DNA of 58,224 nucleotides from Rubrivivax sp. (lineage in GTDB: Bacteria; Pseudomonadota; Gammaproteobacteria; Burkholderiales; Burkholderiaceae_C). How positions within the stretch are numbered: position 1 is the first letter of the stretch; each line of letters starts with the position of its first letter. The notes below the pieces were generated by a model. That model saw nothing but the letters and a program-made list of their open reading frames with translations, made no database searches and was not told the DNA's origin. The translations under genes and the position numbers were made by a program. The DNA lies in assembly GCA_018780805.1 (NCBI GenBank), contig JADMJD010000069.1, positions 1-58,224 on the forward strand. The letters run 5' to 3'. This document shows, piece by piece, positions 37,188 through 45,789 of this stretch.

Positions 37188-37227
37188 GAAGAGCTCGACA
37201 GGTGCCGGGTCACCCCGGCACGGGATG

Positions 37228-37584
37228 TCAAGCGAGCTGGGCCTTCACCTTTTCCACGATGCTGCCAAAGGCAGCCGGGTCGTTCACGGCCATGTCGGCC
37301 AGGACCTTGCGGTCCAGGTCGATGTTGGCCTTTTTCAGGCCAGCCATGAACTTGCTGTAGGTGATGCCCAGGCCGCGGGACGCCGCGTTGATACGGGCGA
37401 TCCAGAGCTGGCGGAACACCCGCTTGCGGGTGCGGCGGTCACGGTAGGCGTATTGACCCGCCTTCATCACCGCCTGTTTGGCGATGCGGAAGACGTTCTT
37501 GCGACGACCACGGAAGCCCTTGGCCAGAGCCAGGATCTTCTTGTGACGTGCGTGGGCGATGACACCACGTTTGACGCGAGGCAT
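37228..37584 (-). CDS. rplT: 50S ribosomal protein L20
   Basis: 118 residues, standard length. Start [20 protein letters not shown] and the block [37 protein letters not shown] are diagnostic. AGGAG lies seven bases before the ATG. L20 binds 23S rRNA early in assembly and, in Escherichia coli, represses translation of rpmI and rplT. Starts 29 bases after rpmI. Confidence 0.98.
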   Translation of the reverse strand: MPRVKRGVIAHARHKKILALAKGFRGRRKNVFRIAKQAVMKAGQYAYRDRRTRKRVFRQLWIARINAASRGLGITYSKFMAGLKKANIDLDRKVLADMAVNDPAAFGSIVEKVKAQLA

Positions 37585-37613
37585 GTGTTTTCTCCTTGTC
37601 CGTCAGTGGAAGA

Positions 37614-37817
37614 TCAAAGGCCGGCGTAGGGCAGCATCTTGGCGATGTGGCCCATGTCGGTCTCGTGCACGCTGACCGCGCCGCGCAGATCGCGCTTGCG
37701 GCTGGTGCTCTTCTTGGTGAGGATGTGGCGCTTGAACGCCTGACCGCGCTTGACGGTGCCACCCGGACGGACGCGGAAGCGCTTCTTGGCCCCGCTCTTG
37801 GTCTTCATCTTGGGCAT
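37614..37817 (-). CDS. rpmI: 50S ribosomal protein L35
   Basis: 67 residues from the ATG at 37817, which has AGGAG upstream. The open frame runs 36 codons further upstream, but those codons are part of the structured spacer. [20 protein letters not shown] and [14 protein letters not shown] are the L35 signature. Lies 170 bases after infC; that gap carries repeats and hairpins described separately. Confidence 0.97.
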   Translation of the reverse strand: MPKMKTKSGAKKRFRVRPGGTVKRGQAFKRHILTKKSTSRKRDLRGAVSVHETDMGHIAKMLPYAGL

Positions 37818-37987
37818 TGCTGCTCCTTCTATGTTTGCCCCTGCAGGCGACCACCTTCGGTGGTACTTGATGGCCTGCAACGGCTTCTTCGCCGTTGCAT
37901 CGAGATGCTTCGGCTTCTTGGCCATTGCATCGAAATGCTCCGGCTTCTCTTCACCTGCCCGGCGACCAGCCGGACGGGCGAAATCTC
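37818..37987 (-). promoter_or_regulatory. Structured infC-rpmI spacer, candidate ribosomal-protein leader
   Basis: 170 bases with three regularities. A perfect nine-base hairpin TGCAACGGC/GCCGTTGCA (37876-37899, six-base loop). A CCACC/GGTGG hairpin with a three-base loop (37851-37863). A tandem repeat of two 30-base units (37881-37910 and 37911-37940), 26 of 30 identical. In E. coli L20 represses rpmI-rplT through RNA structure in this same place, so an analogous element is plausible. The frame upstream of rpmI is open through part of it but has no start with a ribosome site. Confidence 0.5.
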
Positions 37988-38539
37988 TTACGACTTTCTC
38001 TTCGGCGCCAGCACCATGATCATCTGGCGCCCTTCCAGCTTGGGCATGTGCTCGACCACCGCCACGTCGGACAACTCGTCGCGGATGCGCTCCAGCAACC
38101 GCATGCCGATGTCCTGGTGGGTGATCTCGCGGCCGCGGTAGCGCAGCGTGACCTTGCCCTTGTCACCGTCTTCGGCGATGAAGCGGCGCAGGTTGCGCAT
38201 CTTGATCGCGTAATCGCCTTCGTCGGTGCCAGGGCGGAACTTGACTTCCTTGACCTCGATGACCTTCTGCTTGGACTTGGCCTCCGCCGCCCGCTTCTGC
38301 TCGATGTACTTGAACTTGCCGTAGTCCATCAACCGGCAGACCGGGGGATCTGCAGTGGCGGCGATCTCGACCAGATCGACGTCCAGTTCCCCGGCCATTC
38401 GGAGCGCTTCCATGGTGCTGACGATGCCCAGCGGCTCGTTCTCGACACCGTTCAGGCGCACCTGCGGCGCCATGATTTCCCGGTTCAGCCGGTGCTTGCG
38501 CTCCGCGTTCGGCACGCGGCGGTCCATGAAGGTAGCGAT
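37988..38539 (-). CDS. infC: Translation initiation factor IF-3, probable AUC start
   Basis: 183 residues from the ATC at 38539, or 179 from the ATG at 38527. AAGGGG lies eight bases before the ATC but 20 bases before the ATG, and an in-frame TGA sits two codons upstream of the ATC. This favours initiation at AUC, giving a start [24 protein letters not shown]-3 genes are known to use rare starts (AUU in E. coli) so that IF-3, which rejects non-canonical codons, represses its own synthesis. The body ([44 protein letters not shown]) is a complete two-domain IF-3. Confidence 0.95.
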   Translation of the reverse strand: MATFMDRRVPNAERKHRLNREIMAPQVRLNGVENEPLGIVSTMEALRMAGELDVDLVEIAATADPPVCRLMDYGKFKYIEQKRAAEAKSKQKVIEVKEVKFRPGTDEGDYAIKMRNLRRFIAEDGDKGKVTLRYRGREITHQDIGMRLLERIRDELSDVAVVEHMPKLEGRQMIMVLAPKRKS

Positions 38540-38608
38540 GGTTCAAACCCCTTGTCACGACTCCAAGACCGGGGAGCCGCCAAAAAATGGAGGATGCGCG
38601 CCGGGCGG

Positions 38609-40516
38609 TCAGACCTTGCGGAGGGTGTCGTCGGCGAGCTTCACAGCGAAGTCGTCGAGCGGCAGAACCCCCAGATCCAGGTTGCCCCGAGCACGCACCG
38701 ATACGGCCCCGTTGGCCTTCTCCTTGTCGCCAACGACAAGGATGTACGGGACCTTTTGCATTGAGTGCTCGCGGATTTTATACGTGATCTTCTGGTTGCG
38801 CAAATCGCTTGCTGCCCTAACTCCTTGTTTTTGCAGCGTTTTCACGACGAAATCAGCGTAATCGGCCTGTTGATCCGTGATCGGGGCCACGATCACCTGC
38901 ACCGGCGCCAGCCAGGCGGGCAGCGCGCCGGCATGTTGTTCGATCAGGATGCCGATGAAACGCTCCAGGCTGCCGACGATGGCGCGGTGCAGCATCACCG
39001 GGTGCTGGCGGCTGCCGTCTTCGGCCACGTACTCGGCGTCCAGGCGCTCGGCCATCGAAAAATCGACCTGCATCGTGCCGCACTGCCATTGCCGGCCCAG
39101 CGCGTCTTTCAGCGTGTATTCGATCTTCGGGCCATAGAAGGCGCCGTCGCCCGGGGCGATCTCGTACGAGCAGCCGCTCTGGCGCAGGCTCTCGATCAGC
39201 GCGTGTTCGGCCTGGTCCCAGATGGCATCACTGCCGATGCGCGCGGCCGGCCGCGTGGCGACCTTGTAGATGATCTCCGTGAAGCCGAAGTCGGCGTAGA
39301 CCTTCTGCAGCAGCGCCGTGTAGGCCACGCACTCCGGCAGGATCATGTCTTCGCTGCAGAAGATGTGGCCGTCGTCCTGCGTGAAAGCGCGCACGCGCAT
39401 GATGCCGTGCAGGCCGCCCGTGGGCTCGTTGCGGTGGCAGGCACCGAACTCGCCGTAGCGCAGCGGCAGGTCGCGGTAGCTCTTGATGCCCTGCTTGAAG
39501 ATCAGGATGTGGCCCGGGCAGTTCATCGGCTTCAGCGCGTAGTCGCGCTTTTCCGATTCCGTCGTGAACATAGCGTCGCGGTACTTGTCCCAGTGGCCCG
39601 TCTTCTCCCACAGGGCCTTGTCCAGGATCTGCGGGCCCTTGACCTCCTGGTAGCCGTTGTCCTGGTAGACGCGGCGCATGTACTGCTCCACCTGCTGCCA
39701 GACCGTCCAGCCCTTGGGGTGCCAGAACACCGTGCCGGGGCTGTGTTCGTCCAGGTGGAACAGGTCCAGCTCGCGGCCGAGCTTGCGGTGGTCGCGCTTT
39801 TCCGCCTCTTCCAGCATCGTCAGGTACTGCTGCAGCGCGTCCTTCGTGGCCCAGGCCGTGCCGTAGATGCGCTGCAGCATCTCGTTGCGGTGGTCGCCGC
39901 GCCAGTAGGCGCCGGCGACCTTCATCAGCTTGAAGTGCTTGAGACGCCCCGTGCTCGGCACGTGCGGGCCGCGGCACAGGTCCTCGAAGCCGCCTTCACG
40001 GTACAGGCTCACGTCCTGGCCTTCGGGGATGCTGCCGATGATTTCCGCCTTGTAGTGCTCGCCCATGGCCTGGAAGTGCGCCACGGCCTCGTCGCGCGGC
40101 AGCACACGGCGCTGCACCGGCTCGTCCTTCTTCGCCAGTTCGGCCATGCGCTGCTCGATGGCGGCCAGGTCCTCGGGCGTGAAGGGGCGCTTGTAGGCGA
40201 AGTCGTAATAAAAGCCGTTCTCGATGACGGGACCAATCGTCACCTGCGCCTCGGGGAAGAGCTCTTTGACCGCATAGGCCAGCAGGTGGGCCGTGGAGTG
40301 GCGGATCAGCTCCAGGCCGTCGGCGTCCTTGTCCGTGACGATGGCGAGCTGGGCATCGACGTCGATGCGGTGGCTCAGGTCGACGACCTGGCCGTTAACC
40401 TTGCCGCCGAGCGCGGCCTTGGCCAGGCCGGCACCGATGGACGCGGCGACCTCGGCCACCGTGACAGGGCCGGCAAACTCGCGTTTCGAGCCGTCGGGCA
40501 ACGTGATGTTCAACAT
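38609..40516 (-). CDS. thrS: Threonyl-tRNA synthetase
   Basis: 635 residues. N-terminal TGS domain ([20 protein letters not shown]), N2 editing domain with the conserved [20 protein letters not shown], then the class II core: [15 protein letters not shown] with the zinc-site Cys, [33 protein letters not shown]. The C-terminal anticodon domain follows ([19 protein letters not shown]). Charges tRNA-Thr. GGAGAG lies before the ATG, right after a leader terminator. First gene of the thrS-infC-rpmI-rplT-pheST-ihfA-merR cluster. Confidence 0.97.
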   Translation of the reverse strand: MLNITLPDGSKREFAGPVTVAEVAASIGAGLAKAALGGKVNGQVVDLSHRIDVDAQLAIVTDKDADGLELIRHSTAHLLAYAVKELFPEAQVTIGPVIENGFYYDFAYKRPFTPEDLAAIEQRMAELAKKDEPVQRRVLPRDEAVAHFQAMGEHYKAEIIGSIPEGQDVSLYREGGFEDLCRGPHVPSTGRLKHFKLMKVAGAYWRGDHRNEMLQRIYGTAWATKDALQQYLTMLEEAEKRDHRKLGRELDLFHLDEHSPGTVFWHPKGWTVWQQVEQYMRRVYQDNGYQEVKGPQILDKALWEKTGHWDKYRDAMFTTESEKRDYALKPMNCPGHILIFKQGIKSYRDLPLRYGEFGACHRNEPTGGLHGIMRVRAFTQDDGHIFCSEDMILPECVAYTALLQKVYADFGFTEIIYKVATRPAARIGSDAIWDQAEHALIESLRQSGCSYEIAPGDGAFYGPKIEYTLKDALGRQWQCGTMQVDFSMAERLDAEYVAEDGSRQHPVMLHRAIVGSLERFIGILIEQHAGALPAWLAPVQVIVAPITDQQADYADFVVKTLQKQGVRAASDLRNQKITYKIREHSMQKVPYILVVGDKEKANGAVSVRARGNLDLGVLPLDDFAVKLADDTLRKV

Positions 40517-40537
40517 GGTGGGATCTCTCCAGGCAAC

Positions 40538-40563
40538 AAAAAAGCGCGGTGGGGGCCGCGCTT
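40538..40563 (-). terminator. Attenuator terminator in the thrS leader
   Basis: On the minus strand AAGCGCGG/CCGCGCTT form an eight-base stem with a six-base loop and run into TTTTTT, ending 21 bases before the thrS ATG. Its 5' arm overlaps GCGGCC, which is complementary to GGCCGC at 40596-40601 just after the leader-peptide stop. That pairing would form an alternative, antiterminating structure. Confidence 0.82.
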
Positions 40564-40605
40564 CGTGTTGTCTTCAGGGGTGTGGACGTGACGATGCGGC
40601 CGGGG

Positions 40606-40647
40606 TCAGACCTCGGTGAAGAAGGTGAACGTAGTCCGCGGTGTCAT
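40606..40647 (-). CDS. thrS operon leader peptide (Thr/Phe-rich)
   Basis: A 14-codon frame encoding MTPRTTFTFFTEV. AGGA lies six bases before the ATG. Five of 13 residues are Thr and three are Phe, clustered at residues 5-11. The stop codon is 42 bases from the terminator stem, a spacing typical of ribosome-mediated attenuators such as trpL and thrL. Stalling at Thr or Phe codons when charged tRNA is scarce would free the antiterminator and let transcription reach thrS and pheST. Two earlier in-frame ATGs (40716 and 40692) lack ribosome sites; the first lies upstream of the predicted start of transcription. Confidence 0.8.
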   Translation of the reverse strand: MTPRTTFTFFTEV

Positions 40648-40705
40648 AACCCGTCCTGCCTTTCCCGTTCTTGTGAGCGCTGTCGTCAGCATTGAAGAAG
40701 CACCG

Positions 40706-40735
40706 ATTGTAGTCATGGCAACGGCAGCGCGTCGA
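40706..40735 (-). promoter_or_regulatory. Predicted thrS operon promoter
   Basis: Minus-strand TCGACG (40730-40735) and TACAAT (40706-40711) with an 18-base spacer. The -10 differs from consensus at one base. Transcription would begin near 40699, about 50 bases before the leader-peptide ATG. The -35 and spacer lie within the last codons of the upstream patatin gene. Confidence 0.55.
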
Positions 40736-41792
40736 CGCTGCCGTCGTCCGCCAACCGGGCAAAGTCCTCGGCAATGCGCTCGCTCTCGGCCACAGCGCGG
40801 CGCCAGTCGCGCTGGCGGCCGGCATCGTCGTCACCGTAGGCCTTGAAGTCGTTGCGGTCGGGCAGCTTTTGGTTGGGCAGCGCACGCACCCAATCCGGGT
40901 GTGGCGCCAGCACCACCAGGTTGTCCAGCATCGCCGTCGTGCGGTGGCGGCGCTTCCACGGCTTGTCCAGCCAGCCGGGCACGATCTGCGGCTGGAAATG
41001 CGGGTAGAGCGCGATGCCCTCCCCCATCGCCGCGTACGGCAGGTGCAGGTGGTAATCGGTGATGCCGCCGTCCCAGTAAGCGCCGCGCGGGCCGCCGGGG
41101 ATGTCGTGCACGGCGTCCAGCCAGAACGGGATGGAACAGCTGGCCAGGATGGCGGGCTGCAGGTTGGCCGCCGTCAGCGCCACCTGCTGGCTGCGCAGAT
41201 CGGCCAGCGGCAGCGGCAGCGCTTCGCGTCCATCGCCGAACACCACACGCTCCAGCCAACCGCCCAGCGCACGCCGGTGCACCGCGTTGCCGAAGAAAGC
41301 ACCGGCATAACCCAGCGGCGTGCGCCAGCGGCCCTGGCGCGCCAGCAGGTGGCGGCCGTGGCTGGTGAAGACGTGCAGGCGGTAACGCGGTTGCGCCAGC
41401 ACCTCGGCTTCGCGGCCGCCGAAATGTTCGCCCAGCTTGGCCCCAAAAACGGCCGACACGTGGCCGGGCTTCGGCGCCTTGCCGGGTTCGTGTTCGTAGG
41501 CCTGGGTGATGTAGTCCTCGGCCAGCCGGCGCAGCGCGGCATCCGGGTCGGCCAGGCAGCCGCTGGCCATGCGCCAGGCGCCGATGGAAGCGCCGAGCAG
41601 GAACACCGTCTGCGTGCTGCGCGGCAACCACTGGCTGAACAGGTAGCGGTCCAGCGGGTTCAGCACCAGGCCCTTGGCGCCCCCGGCGGCGGCCGGGATG
41701 ATGCGCACGTCGTCGGGCTGCAGGCCACGTTCACGCAGCCGGGCGCGGGCACGGGGCCCGGCCCAGACCTGCAGCGCCGGCCCTGCGCTCAA
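40713..41792 (-). CDS. Patatin-like phospholipase family protein
   Basis: About 359 residues from a TTG at 41792, eight bases after the tex stop with GAGG just upstream. The frame is open further, to 41918, but that overlaps tex. Patatin features: PAAAGGAKG oxyanion loop, GASIGAWR nucleophile motif and an Asp in YWDGGITDYHL. It lacks the cNMP domain of the other patatin in this window and is probably cytoplasmic or membrane-associated. The exact start is uncertain. Its 3' end contains the thrS promoter. Confidence 0.8.
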   Translation of the reverse strand: MSAGPALQVWAGPRARARLRERGLQPDDVRIIPAAAGGAKGLVLNPLDRYLFSQWLPRSTQTVFLLGASIGAWRMASGCLADPDAALRRLAEDYITQAYEHEPGKAPKPGHVSAVFGAKLGEHFGGREAEVLAQPRYRLHVFTSHGRHLLARQGRWRTPLGYAGAFFGNAVHRRALGGWLERVVFGDGREALPLPLADLRSQQVALTAANLQPAILASCSIPFWLDAVHDIPGGPRGAYWDGGITDYHLHLPYAAMGEGIALYPHFQPQIVPGWLDKPWKRRHRTTAMLDNLVVLAPHPDWVRALPNQKLPDRNDFKAYGDDDAGRQRDWRRAVAESERIAEDFARLADDGSVDALPLP

Positions 41793-41799
41793 ACGGGCC

Positions 41800-44121
41800 T
41801 CACTTGCGCTGCAGCTTGGCGAAAGCCGCGGCCATTGCGCCGCCGGCCGGCAGCTCACGCGCGACCGGGCGTTGTTTCTGGCCGCGGTCGGCCGCGCGGT
41901 AGCGGTTGTCCGCATCACCTGGCTTGGGCACCGGCGCGTCCAGCTTCATCGTCAGCGACACCCGCTGGCGCTGCAGGTCGACCTCCAGCACACGCACCTT
42001 GACCACGTCGCCGGTTTTCACCACCTCGCGCGCGTCGTTGACGAACTTGTGGCTCAGCTGGCTCACGTGCACCAGGCCGTCCTGGTGCACGCCCAGGTCG
42101 ACGAAGGCGCCGAACTGCGCGACGTTGCTGACCGTGCCTTCCAGCACCATGCCGGGCTGCAGGTCCTTCAGGTCTTCGACGCCGTCGTTGAAACGTGCGA
42201 CGACGAAGTCCGGGCGCGGGTCGCGGCCCGGTTTTTCCAGCTCGGCGAGGATGTCCTTGACCGTGATGGCGCCGAAAGTGGCGTCGGCGAACTTCTCGGC
42301 CTTCAGGCCTTTCAGCAGCTCCGGTCGGCCCATGACCTCCTGCACGGGACGGCCGGTGTGTGCCAGGATGCGCTGCACCACGGGGTAGGTTTCCGGGTGC
42401 ACGCCGGTCATGTCCAGCGGGTTCTCGCCGCCGCGGATGCGCAGAAAACCGGCTGCCTGCTCGAAGGTGCGCGGGCCCAGGCCGGCCACGTCCAGCAGCT
42501 GCTGGCGCGAGCGGAAGGCGCCGTGGGCATCGCGCCAGCGCACGATGGCGCCGGCCACCGTGGCGCTCAGCCCCGACACGCGCGCCAGCAACGGCGCCGA
42601 CGCCGTGTTCAGGTCCACACCCACCTTGTTGACGCAGTCCTCCACCACCGTGTCCAGCGTGCGCGCCAGGCCGCTCTGGTTCACGTCGTGCTGGTACTGG
42701 CCCACACCGATGCTCTTGGGGTCGATCTTCACCAGCTCCGCCAGCGGATCCTGCAGCCGGCGCGCGATGCTGACGGCACCACGCAGCGTCACGTCCAGCT
42801 CGGGCAGCTCCTTGCTCGCAAACTCGCTCGCGCTGTAGATGGACGCGCCGGCTTCGCTGACGACCACCTTCTCCAGCTTCAGGTCGGGCGCCAGCTGCTG
42901 CAACCGTTTGATCAGGTCGGCGGCGAGTTTGTCGGTTTCGCGGCTGGCGGTGCCGTTGCCGATGGCGATCAGGTTCACACCATGCTGGGCCACCAGCCGG
43001 CCCAGCGTGTGCAGCGAGCCTTCCCAGTCCTTGCGCGGCTCGTGCGGGTAGACCGTGGACGTGTCCAGCACACGCCCGGTGTCGCTGACCACGGCCACCT
43101 TCACGCCGGTGCGGATGCCGGGGTCCAGGCCCATCACGACGCGCGGTCCGGCGGGTGCGGCCAGCAGCAGGTCGCGCAGGTTGTCGGCGAAGACCTTGAT
43201 GGCGACCGTTTCCGCGTCTTCGCGCAGACGGCCGAACAGGTCACGCTCCAGGCTCAGGCTGAGCTTGACCTTCCAGGTCCAGGCGATGCTCTTGCGGATC
43301 AGCTCGTCGCCGGCGCGTTTGCCGTGGCGCCAGCCCAGGTGGTGGGCGATGCGGCCTTCGGCCAGGCTGGGCTGGCCGGGAACGATCTCTTCGTCCAGCA
43401 CCAGCTTGGCGTCCAGCCACTCCCCGCTGCGCCCGCGGAACACCGCCAGCGCGCGGTGGCTGGGGATCTTGTGCAGCGGCTCGTCGTACTCGAAGTAGTC
43501 CCGGAACTTGGCGGCATCGGCGTGCTGACCGTCCTTGCCCGCGGCCAGGCGGCTTTGCAGCCGGCCTTCGGCCCAGAGCCAGCTGCGGAGCAGTCCGATC
43601 AGCGCCGCGTCTTCGGCCCAGCGCTCGCTGAGCAGGTCGCGCACACCATCCAGCACTGCGTGGGCGTCGGCAAAACCGCCCTCTGCGTTGATGAAGGCTG
43701 CGGCCTCGGCCAGCGGCTCCAGCGACGGGTCGGCAAACAGCTTGTCGGCCAGCGGCTCCAGGCCGGCTTCGCGGGCGATCATGCCCTTGGTGCGGCGCTT
43801 CTGCTTGAACGGCAGGTACAGGTCTTCCAGCTCCTGCTTGGTCGGCGCGGCCTCGAAGGCGGCGCGCAGCGCGGGGGTCAGCTTGCCCTGCTCTTCCACA
43901 CTCTTGATCACGGCAGCGCGGCGGTCTTCCAGCTCGCGCAGGTAGGCCAGGCGCGCTTCCAGATCCCGCAGCTGCGTGTCGTCCAGGCCGTCGGTGGCCT
44001 CTTTGCGGTAACGGGCGATGAAGGGCACGGTGGCGCCGCCGTCGAGCAGCTCGACCGCTGCTTTCACCTGCGCCGGCCGAACGCTGAGCTCGGCGGCGAT
44101 CTGCAGAAGAATCTTGTCCAA
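41800..44121 (-). CDS. tex: Tex family RNA-binding transcription accessory protein
   Basis: 773 residues from a TTG (LDKILLQIAAELSVRPAQV); no clear Shine-Dalgarno. N-terminal helical Tex region with GGATVPFIARYRKEATDGLDD, a YqgF/RNase-H-like domain (RVVMGLDPGIRTGVKVAVVSDTGRVLD), helix-hairpin-helix segments, and a C-terminal S1 domain (GMVLEGTVSNVAQFGAFVDLG). The protein binds nucleic acids and affects transcription and stress survival in several genera. Length and domain order are normal. The following patatin gene starts eight bases downstream. Confidence 0.95.
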   Translation of the reverse strand: MDKILLQIAAELSVRPAQVKAAVELLDGGATVPFIARYRKEATDGLDDTQLRDLEARLAYLRELEDRRAAVIKSVEEQGKLTPALRAAFEAAPTKQELEDLYLPFKQKRRTKGMIAREAGLEPLADKLFADPSLEPLAEAAAFINAEGGFADAHAVLDGVRDLLSERWAEDAALIGLLRSWLWAEGRLQSRLAAGKDGQHADAAKFRDYFEYDEPLHKIPSHRALAVFRGRSGEWLDAKLVLDEEIVPGQPSLAEGRIAHHLGWRHGKRAGDELIRKSIAWTWKVKLSLSLERDLFGRLREDAETVAIKVFADNLRDLLLAAPAGPRVVMGLDPGIRTGVKVAVVSDTGRVLDTSTVYPHEPRKDWEGSLHTLGRLVAQHGVNLIAIGNGTASRETDKLAADLIKRLQQLAPDLKLEKVVVSEAGASIYSASEFASKELPELDVTLRGAVSIARRLQDPLAELVKIDPKSIGVGQYQHDVNQSGLARTLDTVVEDCVNKVGVDLNTASAPLLARVSGLSATVAGAIVRWRDAHGAFRSRQQLLDVAGLGPRTFEQAAGFLRIRGGENPLDMTGVHPETYPVVQRILAHTGRPVQEVMGRPELLKGLKAEKFADATFGAITVKDILAELEKPGRDPRPDFVVARFNDGVEDLKDLQPGMVLEGTVSNVAQFGAFVDLGVHQDGLVHVSQLSHKFVNDAREVVKTGDVVKVRVLEVDLQRQRVSLTMKLDAPVPKPGDADNRYRAADRGQKQRPVARELPAGGAMAAAFAKLQRK

Positions 44122-44188
44122 GGAGCGGTGTGAAATTCAAGGAAGGGCGGCAGTGTAAGGCGCGGCTTTGTCCATCCGACCCAGCCCC

Positions 44189-44881
44189 ATGAAACCCTTG
44201 ATCGCCCTTGGCCTGATGGCTGCACTGCCGGTGGCCGCCGCTGTCTGCGAAGCCAGATCCGGCCCGCGCCCCCTCCAGGTGGTGGAGCTGTACACCTCGG
44301 AGGGCTGCAGTTCCTGCCCCCCGGCCGACCGTTGGTTGTCCACGTTGAAGGACAAGACCGGCGTGCTGCCGCTGGCCTTCCACGTGAACTACTGGAACCG
44401 CCTGGGCTGGGCCGACCGTTTTGCCAGCACCGAGGCCACCGGCCGCCAGTACATGCTGGCGCGTGCCATGGGTGCACCCAACGTCTACACGCCGCAGGTC
44501 ATCGTGCACGGGCAGGACTGGCGGCGCTGGCCCAGCCTGCCTGCGCCACCGACCTCGGCCCCGATGACGCTGGCAATGCAGCGCGACGGTCAACGCGCCA
44601 CCGCCTCGGTGGGTGCGGCCGGGGGACGTTGGGCCGGGTATTGGGCGGTGCTGGAACATGGCCACCGCAGCCGCGTGACCGCGGGCGAAAACCATGGTGA
44701 GACACTGAAACACGACCACGTGGTGCGCCAGTACCAGGCGGTGGCCTCCTGGACCGGCGGCGGCCAGACCTTCAGTTTCGAGGTACCCGCGGGCGAAGCC
44801 GGCGTCGCACAGCGCCTGGCCTTCGTGGTGGTGGACGCCACGACACAGCGTCCCGTGCAGGCGCTCGCGCTGGACTGTTAA
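44189..44881 (+). CDS. DUF1223 thioredoxin-like exported protein
   Basis: 230 residues from the ATG at 44189. Signal peptide MKPLIALGLMAALPVAAAVC is followed by the DUF1223 hallmark VVELYTSEGCSSCPPADRWL with a CSSC redox-type motif. Conserved later blocks are AFHVNYWNRLGWADRF and ANVYTPQ-like (APNVYTPQVIVHG). It is likely a periplasmic thiol protein of unknown substrate. Diverges from tex and converges with the SDR gene, overlapping it by four bases at the stop codons. Confidence 0.9.
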   Translation: MKPLIALGLMAALPVAAAVCEARSGPRPLQVVELYTSEGCSSCPPADRWLSTLKDKTGVLPLAFHVNYWNRLGWADRFASTEATGRQYMLARAMGAPNVYTPQVIVHGQDWRRWPSLPAPPTSAPMTLAMQRDGQRATASVGAAGGRWAGYWAVLEHGHRSRVTAGENHGETLKHDHVVRQYQAVASWTGGGQTFSFEVPAGEAGVAQRLAFVVVDATTQRPVQALALDC

Positions 44882-45789
44882 TCCGCGCTGCGCAGCTTGG
44901 CGCGCAGGCGCTCACCCAGTTCCGGCCGTTCGTGGAAGGGGTCGGTCGGGTTGCGCCCGTTGACCTGGTCTTCCAGCCGAGTGCGCACGCCGCCCAAGGC
45001 CTGTGGGTGGCTGAAGACGTAGAAGCGATTCCCGGCCATCGCATCGAAGACGCGCTGCGCCACCTCGGCGGCGGTGACCTTGCCGCTGGTGACGGCCTTT
45101 TCGCTCATGGCTGCGGCGATCAGCTGGCTGCGGGTCGGCCGGATGTCGCTGTCCTGCAGTTCGGCCGGCCGGTTGCGCCCGCTCTGGTGGATGCCGGTGG
45201 GCACGAAGTACGGGCACAGCAGGTGCGCGTGCACCTGGTCCGTGACCAGGGCCAGGTCGTGGCACAAGGTCTCGGTCATCGAGACCACACCGGCCTTGCT
45301 GACGTTGTAGACGCCCATGTTGGGCGCGGTCAGCAGGCCGGCCATCGATGCGGTGTTGACGATGTGGCCTTCGTAGTCGGCATCTGCCTCAGCGGCGGCC
45401 AGGATCAGCGGCGTAAAGACGCGCACGCCGTGCGCGACGCCGAAGAGGTTGACACCCAGCACCCAGTCCCAGTCCTTGGCCGTGTGCTCCCAGACCAGGC
45501 CCCCGGCGCCCACGCCCGCGTTGTTGAACACGAAGTGCGGCGTGCCAAAACGGTCCAGCGTCGCCGCGGCCAGAGCCTCCACCTCGGCGGCGCGCGACAC
45601 GTCCAGCAGGAACGGCAGCACCTCGGTGCCCAGCGCACGGATCTCTGCCACAGCGCCTTCCAGCGCATCGGCCTGCACGTCGGCCATCACGATCTTCATG
45701 CCCCCACGCGCGGCAATGCGCGACGCTTCCAGGCCGAAGCCAGAGCCGGCCCCGGTGATCACGGCCACGCGGCCTGACAGGTTTTTCAT
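44878..45789 (-). CDS. Short-chain dehydrogenase/reductase
   Basis: 303 residues. Rossmann GAGSGFGLE for NAD(P), the NNAG motif, and YNVSK with the catalytic Tyr and Lys after a Ser in NTASMAG. The C-terminal extension is longer than in minimal 250-residue SDRs (YVFSHPQALGGVRTRLEDQVNGRNPTDPF). Substrate unknown. AAGGA precedes the ATG. It is the last gene of the acyl-CoA operon, overlapping the GST-like gene by four bases. Confidence 0.92.
   Translation of the reverse strand: MKNLSGRVAVITGAGSGFGLEASRIAARGGMKIVMADVQADALEGAVAEIRALGTEVLPFLLDVSRAAEVEALAAATLDRFGTPHFVFNNAGVGAGGLVWEHTAKDWDWVLGVNLFGVAHGVRVFTPLILAAAEADADYEGHIVNTASMAGLLTAPNMGVYNVSKAGVVSMTETLCHDLALVTDQVHAHLLCPYFVPTGIHQSGRNRPAELQDSDIRPTRSQLIAAAMSEKAVTSGKVTAAEVAQRVFDAMAGNRFYVFSHPQALGGVRTRLEDQVNGRNPTDPFHERPELGERLRAKLRSAD

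Noticed and set aside
37818..37925. A longer L35 protein starting at 37925
   Set aside because: No ribosome site at that start. L35 is consistently about 65 residues and the ATG at 37817 has AGGAG. The upstream codons belong to the structured spacer.
40690..40716. Earlier in-frame ATGs (40716 and 40692) as the start of the thrS leader peptide
   Set aside because: Neither has a Shine-Dalgarno, and 40716 lies upstream of the predicted transcription start. The ATG at 40647 has AGGA six bases before it.
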